NCBI GenBank assembly: GCA_946185305.1
Contig: CAMHJE010000127.1
Span: 1-7,155 of the forward strand
From: UBA3792 sp946185305
GTDB lineage: Bacteria; Bacillota; Clostridia; Christensenellales; CAG-138
Length of the DNA stretch: 7,155 bases
Direction of reading: 5' to 3'
Every line of letters starts with the position of its first letter. Position 1 is the stretch's first letter. Below are positions 1-4,812 of this stretch, in pieces. Position numbers and translations under genes: made by a program. The notes under the pieces were generated by a model. That model did no database searches. It was given only the letters and a program-made list of their open reading frames with translations, and was not told where the DNA came from.

Positions 1-669
1 GACCTTGACGAAGTTCATGCAGGTCTGGAAGTCCAGATACTTGAGAACGTATGCAGCCGGGATCTCATCGAAGTAGCCGTAGCCGAACGACGTGTACGGC
101 CCGATCCAGATATCCTGGGTCAGCTCGACGCCGTTGAGCTTGCACCACTCGGCAAAAGGCAGCGCGAGGTCCTTCAGATTCGGGTTCTCGCCCTTGACCG
201 GCTCACGCTTGGCGTTGACCTGGGAGAAGCCGTCGTAGCGGCCCTGCGCCACGCCGCGGTGACCGTTCACGTCATAGCCCTTATACTTGGTTTCGAGGAT
301 CTCGCCGAGCTTCTTGACCTGCTTCTTCATCTTCAGAAGACGCGGGATCTTGAGGATGTTCTTCTTCGGCTCGAACGGCTCGATGACCTTGCCTTCGCGG
401 TTCTTGTAGTTACGGTTGAGCTTCGGGCCGTCGTGCGTGATGCCGCAGAATTCCTCGACATCGTGAACGGCATAGTAGCTCGGCACGCCCATGATCGCGC
501 CCATCTCATACCGGCGTCCGTTGTACGTCGGAGACCAGCACTTGCCGCCGACGCGGTCGAGCCGCTCTAAAATGGTGTAGTTGTTGTATCCTTTTTTCTC
601 GAGGTACATACCTGCGGACAGACCCGCGGGGCCGCCGCCGATGATGCAGATGCGTGTGTTCTTGTCCAT
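1..669 (-). CDS. FAD-dependent fatty acid isomerase-like protein (PAI/linoleate isomerase family), partial
   Basis: The first 223 codons are present; the C-terminal half lies beyond base 1. The start is ATG at 669-667, six bases after GGGAGG (minus strand, 676-681). The N terminus is a Rossmann FAD site: IIGGGPAGLSAG (residues 9-20), an acidic ribose-binding Glu35 in TILER, and RVGGKC (39-44). From memory, RRYEMGAIMGVPSY (52-65), TKYKGYD (127-133) and FGYGYFDEIPAAYVLKYLDF (195-214) closely match the Cutibacterium acnes polyunsaturated fatty acid isomerase, which shifts a linoleate double bond to give trans-10,cis-12 conjugated linoleate using bound FAD. Its substrate carboxylate contacts, Arg88 and Phe193 as I recall them, would correspond to Arg86 and Phe220 here. 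About 25 residues around 138-164 appear extra. No signal peptide is seen, so it is probably cytosolic. The divergent acyl-ligase/ACP/thioesterase operon supports a fatty-acid substrate. FAD enzyme is near certain; the isomerase activity itself is inference, and another FAD-dependent oxidoreductase is possible. Confidence 0.8.
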   Translation of the reverse strand, partial: MDKNTRICIIGGGPAGLSAGMYLEKKGYNNYTILERLDRVGGKCWSPTYNGRRYEMGAIMGVPSYYAVHDVEEFCGITHDGPKLNRNYKNREGKVIEPFEPKKNILKIPRLLKMKKQVKKLGEILETKYKGYDVNGHRGVAQGRYDGFSQVNAKREPVKGENPNLKDLALPFAEWCKLNGVELTQDIWIGPYTSFGYGYFDEIPAAYVLKYLDFQTCMNFVKV

Positions 670-713
670 AAATATCCTCCCAATCATTTTACTGTCGCTT
701 TACAGACATGCGT

Positions 714-742
714 ATTATACAACACTTTCTCAGAATTTGCAC
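714..742 (-). promoter_or_regulatory. Predicted promoter of the FAD isomerase-like gene
   Basis: On the minus strand there is a perfect TATAAT -10 (714-719) and, after a 17-bp spacer, a weak -35 GTGCAA (737-742). Transcription would start near 707, giving a leader of about 38 nt that contains the GGGAGG site. The spacer end AAAGTGTTG resembles that of the opposing promoter. The poor -35 may mean that an activator is needed. Confidence 0.6.
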
Positions 743-745
743 CCC

Positions 746-787
746 TTTTTTATAAAAATCTGAAATATTTCTGCTTTTTGTAAAAAA
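746..787. promoter_or_regulatory. Imperfect 42-bp palindrome centred between two divergent promoters (candidate operator)
   Basis: Pairing bases outward from 766.5, 18 of 21 positions are complementary across 746-787. The core GAAATATTTC (762-771) is perfect. It is flanked by A-tracts 754-758 and 782-787 and T-tracts 775-779 and 746-751. The centre coincides exactly with the midpoint of the two -10 boxes (714-719 and 814-819). The sequence lies upstream of both start sites, so it acts as DNA and not RNA. The A/T richness raises the chance of accidental pairing and also suggests intrinsic curvature. The regulator is unknown. Confidence 0.5.
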
Positions 788-788
788 A

Positions 789-809
789 ACTTTGCACAAG
801 CCGCAAAGT
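789..809. promoter_or_regulatory. Inverted repeat overlapping the -35 of the ligase promoter (possible operator)
   Basis: Perfect 7-bp arms, ACTTTGC (789-795) and GCAAAGT (803-809), are separated by 7 bp. They cover the -35 hexamer and most of the spacer of the plus-strand promoter, where a repressor would block polymerase. No equivalent intact inverted repeat is seen at the minus-strand promoter. Confidence 0.35.
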
Positions 810-819
810 GTGGTATATT
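792..819 (+). promoter_or_regulatory. Predicted promoter of the ligase-ACP-thioesterase operon
   Basis: TTGCAC (792-797) and TATATT (814-819) are separated by 16 bp. The -10 is extended by TGG (811-813). The start site would be near 826, giving a leader of about 28 nt. No other promoter is visible before the three genes, so they are probably one transcript. Confidence 0.6.
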
Positions 820-838
820 GTACGCACAAACGACTCGC

Positions 839-846
839 AAGGAGGT
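839..846 (+). promoter_or_regulatory. Strong ribosome binding site fixing the ligase start
   Basis: AAGGAGGT lies 7 bases before ATG 854. It rules out the longer in-frame reading from TTG 818, which falls inside the -10 box and would not be transcribed. Confidence 0.85.
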
Positions 847-853
847 ATCGGCT

Positions 854-2209
854 ATGCGTTTCCATTCGTTTTTTGAAATGCTGTCCCATTACGCAGCCGT
901 TTCGCCCGACGCTCCCGCGCTCTATTACGGCATCGGCGAGCGCCGCGTCTGCTCGTTTGCCGAGCTGAAGGCATGCGTCCTGCGGCGTTCGGAGGAGCTT
1001 GCAGCCTCCGGCAAGACCTGTATCGGCGTCCTGTCCGACGGCAGCTTTGACTGCGTCGTGACGATCTTTGCCGCCGTCCATGCGGGCCTGCAGGTTGTGA
1101 TGCTCGACGAGAACGCGCCCGACGAGCTTTTGCAAAAGCTGATCGCCTATACGGATATTGATATGCTGTGGGGCGACCCCGACCTTTGCGAGGCGCTGAA
1201 CGATGCCATAACCTGCGGCGTCAGGGACGGCGCGCATAAAATCCTGTTTTTCACCTCCGGCACGACCGAAAGCGCCAAGGCTGTGGTGCTGACCGACGAA
1301 TCGCTGATGGCGAGCGCCTATAACGGCAGCGCCATGCTGCCCCTTGCGCCCGGCGATACGCTGCTTTGCATGCTCCCGCTCGGACATGTATTCGGCTTCG
1401 TCTGCGGCCTCCTTTGGGGGCTGTCCTGCGGGGCCGCCGTCGCGCTCGGCAGAGGCGCGCGCCATTATACCGACGACTGCCGGTTCTTCCGCCCCACCGC
1501 CCTGTCCGCGGTGCCGCTTTTGTGGGGCTTCCTATTAAAGCAGGACGCTCTGAATCCCGAGCTGCAGCTCGTGCTGATCGGCGCGGGGGACTGCCCGAAA
1601 GCCCTTTTGGAGGCGGCAAAGGCGCGCGGCATCCGCGTCGCGTTCGGCTACGGCCTGACCGAGACGAGCTCCGGCGTGGCGATCAGCACGGAGGGCGACC
1701 CGTATGCGATGGCGGTCTGCCCGGACGATACGATCACGATTGCGGTGGACGGCGAGGTCTGCATCCATGCCCCGACGTGCATCATGCAGGGCTATTACAA
1801 GCGGCCCAAGGATACCGCCGCCGTGCTGAAGGGCGGCGTGCTCTACACCGGCGATCTCGGCTATCTCGATCTGAAGAACCGGCTGCACATCACCGGTCGC
1901 AAAAAGGAGATCATCGCGCTGGCCGACGGCACGAAGCTGTTCCTGCCCGAATATGAACGGGACTGCGCCGCCGCCCTCGGCACCGACGAGCTTTGCATCA
2001 CCCTGCACGGCGGCGTCCCGACGCTTGCCATCGGCAAAATCGTCCAGGGCGACGCAAAAGCCGTGCTCGAAAAGCTCAGGTCCGTCAACGCCGCAAGGCC
2101 GCGCGGACAGCAGATCAAAAAGGTCGTTTTCCTGCCGCACGCGCTCCCGCGCACCGCGACCGGAAAGCTCAAACGCTGGGAGATTCAACAGGAGGTAGAA
2201 GGACTATGA
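854..2209 (+). CDS. Acyl adenylate-forming ligase (acyl-CoA synthetase / fatty acyl-AMP ligase-like)
   Basis: A 451-residue member of the ANL superfamily, which activates a carboxylic acid with ATP to an acyl-AMP and passes it to a thiol. Motifs run in family order: P-loop TSGTTESAK (134-142), YGLTETSS (266-273), YTGDLGYLD (331-339), the hinge-region TGRKKEII (347-354), and near the C terminus PRTATGKLKR, with the adenylation lysine at Lys438. The P-loop departs from the usual TSGTTGxPK at two places. The protein is shorter than the common 500-550 residues, but all core motifs remain. There is no signal peptide. The stop overlaps the ACP start as ATGA, so the acceptor is most likely the phosphopantetheine arm of that ACP and not free CoA. 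With the thioesterase downstream and the FAD isomerase-like gene opposite, the substrate is probably a long-chain fatty acid. Adenylating enzyme is secure; substrate and acceptor are inference. Confidence 0.9.
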   Translation: MRFHSFFEMLSHYAAVSPDAPALYYGIGERRVCSFAELKACVLRRSEELAASGKTCIGVLSDGSFDCVVTIFAAVHAGLQVVMLDENAPDELLQKLIAYTDIDMLWGDPDLCEALNDAITCGVRDGAHKILFFTSGTTESAKAVVLTDESLMASAYNGSAMLPLAPGDTLLCMLPLGHVFGFVCGLLWGLSCGAAVALGRGARHYTDDCRFFRPTALSAVPLLWGFLLKQDALNPELQLVLIGAGDCPKALLEAAKARGIRVAFGYGLTETSSGVAISTEGDPYAMAVCPDDTITIAVDGEVCIHAPTCIMQGYYKRPKDTAAVLKGGVLYTGDLGYLDLKNRLHITGRKKEIIALADGTKLFLPEYERDCAAALGTDELCITLHGGVPTLAIGKIVQGDAKAVLEKLRSVNAARPRGQQIKKVVFLPHALPRTATGKLKRWEIQQEVEGL

Positions 2210-2460
2210 TTACCCGTCAGGAGATTTTGGATCGCACGAAAGCCATCATCTACGAGAGCGCGCCCGAGCTGGAGGGCATGGAGCTGAACGACAATACGGT
2301 CATCAACACCGACGCCGCCCTCGATTCGATGGGCTTCACGCTGATCATCTGCCGTCTTGAGGCGGCGTTCGACGTGCGCATCCCGACCCGGCAATGGCAG
2401 AAGCTGTCCACGCTCGGCGATGTCGTGGACGCCATCGAAAAGCGTCTGCCGAAGGCGTAA
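2206..2460 (+). CDS. Acyl carrier protein
   Basis: An 84-residue carrier protein. The phosphopantetheine attachment site is Ser41 in the motif ALDSMGF (38-44), the DSL-type signature at the start of helix II. An acidic first part, and a C-terminal helix with the pattern STLGDVVDAIEKRL, complete the four-helix ACP outline. The start ATG is 9 bases after AGGAGGT (2190-2196) and overlaps the ligase stop by four bases, so the two are translationally coupled. Acidic residues (14) exceed basic ones (10) only slightly, less than in a typical fatty-acid-synthase ACP, and no fatty-acid-synthase gene is adjacent. This points to a specialised carrier and not the housekeeping AcpP. It must be activated by a phosphopantetheinyl transferase encoded elsewhere. 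Which acyl group it carries is unknown. Confidence 0.9.
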   Translation: MITRQEILDRTKAIIYESAPELEGMELNDNTVINTDAALDSMGFTLIICRLEAAFDVRIPTRQWQKLSTLGDVVDAIEKRLPKA

Positions 2461-2463
2461 GCT

Positions 2464-3174
2464 ATGCCGGTCTATCAAAGCACGCATACCGTTTTGAGCT
2501 CCGACGTGGACGCGTCGCAGCGGCTGCGGCTGTCCACGCTGTTCACGATGCTGCAGGAGGCGTCCATCGCGCACACGACCGCGCTCGGCATGGGGCGGGA
2601 AAAGACGCTCGACAAGGGGCTTTTGTGGATCATCACGCTGCAGCAGGCGAAGATATACCGCCTGCCGGTCTACGACGAAACGGTGACGCTCGCGTCCTGG
2701 CCGAATCGGACGATGCACCTCTACTTTCCGCGAAGCTATCGGCTGACCGGCAAGGACGGCGAAACGCTTGTCGAGGCCGCGGCGGTGTGGGCGCTGATGG
2801 ACAGGGCCACGCGCCGCATCGTGTTTCCCGAAGCGCACGGCATTGTGATCGACGGCACGAACGAAAAGACCGACCCGCCGTTCCCCCGCCCGCCGCGCCT
2901 GCCCGCGCCGACGGAGACGATCGCCTTCACCGTGCCGTACAGCTATACCGACCTCAACGGGCACATGAACAACACGCGCTACCTCGACCTTGCCGAGGAC
3001 GTAATGCCCCAAGGCCTCCGATCCCGCCCGATCGCCTCGGTGCAGATCGAATATACCGGCGAAGCCAAGGCCGGGGAAACGCTGCGCCTGTCCTGCGCCG
3101 CCACCGACGCCGCCTTTGCCATGCAGGGCGAGACGGAAAAAAGGCTGTTCCGGATGCTGCTGGAATACAAATAG
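2464..3174 (+). CDS. Acyl-ACP thioesterase (FatA/FatB-like, double hotdog)
   Basis: A 236-residue protein, the normal size for bacterial acyl-ACP thioesterases, which hydrolyse acyl-ACP to free fatty acid and holo-ACP. The first hotdog spans about 1-135, with ASQRLRLSTLFTMLQEAS (17-34) and a long helix. The second starts near 150 and holds YTDLNGHMNNTRYLD (161-175). Within it Asp163, Asn165 and His167 match the D-x-N-x-H catalytic pattern of plant FatB. Start ATG 2464 is three bases after the ACP stop. Its ribosome binding site is weak (GAAGG, 2451-2455), which suggests coupling to ACP translation. The likely partner is the ACP just upstream. Why a ligase and a hydrolase share one carrier is the open question of this operon; chain-length preference cannot be read from sequence. 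Confidence 0.9.
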   Translation: MPVYQSTHTVLSSDVDASQRLRLSTLFTMLQEASIAHTTALGMGREKTLDKGLLWIITLQQAKIYRLPVYDETVTLASWPNRTMHLYFPRSYRLTGKDGETLVEAAAVWALMDRATRRIVFPEAHGIVIDGTNEKTDPPFPRPPRLPAPTETIAFTVPYSYTDLNGHMNNTRYLDLAEDVMPQGLRSRPIASVQIEYTGEAKAGETLRLSCAATDAAFAMQGETEKRLFRMLLEYK

Positions 3175-3176
3175 GC

Positions 3177-3212
3177 AAAAAGCACACGCCCTTGCGGCAT
3201 GTGCTTTCGTTT
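3177..3212. terminator. Hairpin terminator between convergent operons
   Basis: AAAGCACA (3179-3186) pairs with TGTGCTTT (3200-3207). Inside lie one C/A mismatch, a GCC/GGC pair of arms (3188-3190, 3196-3198) and a 5-base loop. Read on the minus strand the stem ends in TTTTT (3177-3181); on the plus strand the tail is the weaker TTTCGTTTA. It lies just after the thioesterase stop and 11 bases beyond the folA stop, so it can serve both directions, with better T-run support for folA. Confidence 0.7.
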
Positions 3213-3222
3213 ATCCTCTCAG

Positions 3223-3762
3223 CTATACCCTTTCGTACCGGCAGAACCGGAACCCGATTCCCTCGTAGGTTTGCGGCTTGCCCTCGTTTGTCAGCTTCCA
3301 TTCGCCGGAGGCCAACAGATCGGGATAGAACGTGTCCGCGCCGTCGGACGGGTAATCGTTGTGCGTGACAAGGCAGGTATCGCAGTACGGCAAAAACAGC
3401 CGGTAGATGCTTGCGCCGCCGATCACGAACACGTCATCCTTCGGGATATCCTTGACGGCGTCGAGCGCCGCCTGCGGGGAACGGACATAGATCAGCTCGG
3501 TCGTGCGGCCGGCGGCCCTGTCGGCCTCGGCGGCGGCGACGGATGCGGGACGGATCTTCCTTTCGTCGTCGATCAGCACGATGTTTTTGCGATCCTTTAA
3601 GGGCGCCATGCGCGGGAAGCTCTCGAGCGTGGTGCTGCCCATGATGCAGGTCTTGCCCCGCGTCGTCTCGCGGAAATACTTCATGTCCGGCGGCAGGTTG
3701 ATCAGCAGCTGCCCCTTCCTTCCAATCGCCCAGTTCGGGCTGACGTTGACAATTTCAATCAT
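3223..3762 (-). CDS. folA: Dihydrofolate reductase
   Basis: A 179-residue enzyme that reduces dihydrofolate to tetrahydrofolate with NADPH. It shows NWAIGRKGQLLINLPPDMKY (10-29) with catalytic Asp26, GKTCIMGSTTLESFP (36-50), the cofactor turn VFVIGGASIY (111-120), the conserved Thr133 in LVTH, and FYPDL near the end. At the place of E. coli Trp22 it has Ile21, and E. coli Arg44 is replaced by Ser43. As I recall, loss of that tryptophan is common in clostridial enzymes. The start ATG at 3762 follows AAGGGAG, which overlaps the thyA stop. It is the second gene of a thyA-folA operon and regenerates the folate that ThyA oxidises. A terminator lies 11 bases past its TAG. Confidence 0.95.
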   Translation of the reverse strand: MIEIVNVSPNWAIGRKGQLLINLPPDMKYFRETTRGKTCIMGSTTLESFPRMAPLKDRKNIVLIDDERKIRPASVAAAEADRAAGRTTELIYVRSPQAALDAVKDIPKDDVFVIGGASIYRLFLPYCDTCLVTHNDYPSDGADTFYPDLLASGEWKLTNEGKPQTYEGIGFRFCRYERV

Positions 3763-3769
3763 ATCGGAT

Positions 3770-3776
3770 CTCCCTT
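3770..3776 (-). promoter_or_regulatory. folA ribosome binding site overlapping the thyA stop
   Basis: AAGGGAG on the minus strand spans the first two bases of the thyA TAA (3777-3775) and lies 7 bases before the folA ATG. Ribosomes ending thyA would be placed on the folA site, so the two genes are probably coupled. Confidence 0.7.
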
Positions 3777-4623
3777 AAATCGCAATCGGGATGTTTTTGA
3801 TCTGCTCGCCGAACCGATAGCCCTCCAGCTGCACATCGTCGGTCGTGAAGTCGTAGAAGTTTTTCACGTCCGGGTTCAGAATGAACTTCGGCGCGGGGAA
3901 CGGCTCGCGCGCGATCAGCTGCTCGACAAGCGGGATATGCCGGTCGTAGATGTGCGCGTCCGCGATCACGTGAACGAGCTCGCCCACCTCCATATCGCAC
4001 ACCTGCGCCATCATGTGCACGAGCACGGCATACTGCACGACGTTCCAGTTGTTCGCGGCGAGCACGTCGTTGCTGCGCTGGTTGAGGATCGCGTTCAGAA
4101 CGAGCTTGCCGGTTTCCTGATTCTTGGTGCAGTTGAACGTCATGCTGTACGCGCACGGGTAGAGGTTCATCTCGTGCAGGTCGGCAAAGTTGTAGATATT
4201 CGTCATGATGCGGCGCGAATACGGGTTGTTCTTAAGGTCGAAGATCACGCGATCGACCATGTCGAACATGCCCTCCTTGTATTGGTGCTTGACCGACATC
4301 TGATAGCCGTAGGCCTTGCCGATGGAGCCGTCCGGATCCGCCCATTCGTCCCAGATATGCGGCTTTAGATCGTGGATATTGTTGGACTTCCTCTGCCAGA
4401 TCCACAGGATTTCATCGACGGCGGACTTGATCGCGGTGCGGCGCAGCGTCATGATCGGAAACTCCTTCTTCAGATCGTAGCGGTTTACGACGCCGAACCG
4501 CTTGACCGTATACGCGGGCGTACCGTCCGGCCAATGCGGGCGCACCTTCTCCCCCGTCGTGTCGATGCCGTTGTCGATGATGTCCCGGCACATTTTGATA
4601 AAGACTTCGTCTGCGTATGCCAT
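3775..4623 (-). CDS. thyA: Thymidylate synthase (Bacillus ThyA-type)
   Basis: A 282-residue enzyme that methylates dUMP to dTMP using 5,10-methylene-tetrahydrofolate, releasing dihydrofolate. Nucleophile Cys157 lies in LYPCAYSMTF. NQRSNDVLAANNWNVVQY (181-198) supplies the phosphate-binding Arg183, Ser184 and Asp186, and Asn194, the residue that separates dUMP from dCMP enzymes. ADAHIYDRH (221-229) holds the dUMP-sugar contacts His224 and Tyr226. Cys followed by Ala-Tyr, in place of the Cys-His of E. coli, together with the VKNFYDFTTDDVQLEGY tail, resembles the phage phi3T/B. subtilis ThyA branch and is not a defect. The start at 4623 is 6 bases after GGAGGT (4630-4635). It is co-transcribed with folA, 12 bp downstream. 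Confidence 0.96.
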   Translation of the reverse strand: MAYADEVFIKMCRDIIDNGIDTTGEKVRPHWPDGTPAYTVKRFGVVNRYDLKKEFPIMTLRRTAIKSAVDEILWIWQRKSNNIHDLKPHIWDEWADPDGSIGKAYGYQMSVKHQYKEGMFDMVDRVIFDLKNNPYSRRIMTNIYNFADLHEMNLYPCAYSMTFNCTKNQETGKLVLNAILNQRSNDVLAANNWNVVQYAVLVHMMAQVCDMEVGELVHVIADAHIYDRHIPLVEQLIAREPFPAPKFILNPDVKNFYDFTTDDVQLEGYRFGEQIKNIPIAI

Positions 4624-4650
4624 AGCCGCACCTCCGTGTGATAATAGAAA

Positions 4651-4659
4651 AGTATACCA
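4651..4659 (-). promoter_or_regulatory. Predicted extended -10 promoter of thyA-folA
   Basis: The minus strand reads TGG-TATACT, an extended -10, with no good -35 at 17 bp (TATGCA, 4674-4679). A start near 4644 gives a leader of about 21 nt, just enough to hold the GGAGGT site. Confidence 0.55.
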
Positions 4660-4661
4660 TA

Positions 4662-4677
4662 GTTTGCAGCGTTTGCA
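4662..4677 (-). repeat. Tandem TGCAAAC direct repeats upstream of the thyA -10
   Basis: TGCAAAC occurs twice on the minus strand (4671-4677 and 4662-4668), 9 bp apart start to start. The copies occupy the -35 and spacer region, so they may be a protein-binding site, or chance. Confidence 0.3.
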
Positions 4678-4686
4678 TAGCCTCGG

Positions 4687-4702
4687 CGCAAAATATTCTG
4701 CG
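4687..4702. promoter_or_regulatory. 16-bp near-palindrome in the thyA/surface-gene intergenic region
   Basis: CGCAAAATATTCTGCG pairs with itself at 7 of 8 positions. It lies about 31 bp upstream of the thyA -10 in a 189-bp spacer that otherwise holds only the two divergent promoters, the direct repeats and AT-rich CATATG-like words (4719-4746). It could be an operator; I cannot name a regulator. Confidence 0.3.
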
Positions 4703-4763
4703 TCCGCGCCGCCCGACCTATATGCAAATCATATGAAAGCCATATCCATCAGCGTTTTATATC

Positions 4764-4792
4764 TTGTGTTTTATGACTATATATGGTATAAT
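4764..4792 (+). promoter_or_regulatory. Predicted promoter of the Thr-Pro surface protein gene
   Basis: TTGTGT (4764-4769), a 17-bp spacer and TATAAT (4787-4792), extended by TGG (4784-4786). The expected start is near 4799, only about 13 bases before the ATG, so AAGGG (4798-4802) would lie at the very 5' end of the transcript. Confidence 0.65.
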
Positions 4793-4812
4793 TCTTTAAG
4801 GGTTCTATACGT

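Noticed and set aside
259..570. Plus-strand open frame opposite the FAD gene
   Set aside because: It is antisense to the conserved FAD-binding protein and has no ribosome site.
818..853. TTG start giving the ligase 12 extra residues
   Set aside because: The TTG lies inside the predicted -10 box, upstream of the likely transcript start, while ATG 854 has a strong AAGGAGGT at 7-base spacing.
689..1465. Long minus-strand open frame across the intergenic region and the ligase start
   Set aside because: It runs antisense through the promoters and a well-supported gene; its protein is Arg/Ala/Gly-rich with no family resemblance.
1535..3012. Minus-strand open frames opposite the ligase, ACP and thioesterase
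   Set aside because: They are shadows typical of GC-rich coding DNA, overlapping genes with clear catalytic motifs.
4117..4156. Cys-Ala in place of Cys-His after the ThyA nucleophile, as a sign of an inactive enzyme
   Set aside because: The Bacillus/phi3T-type ThyA branch also lacks this His, and all other catalytic residues are present.
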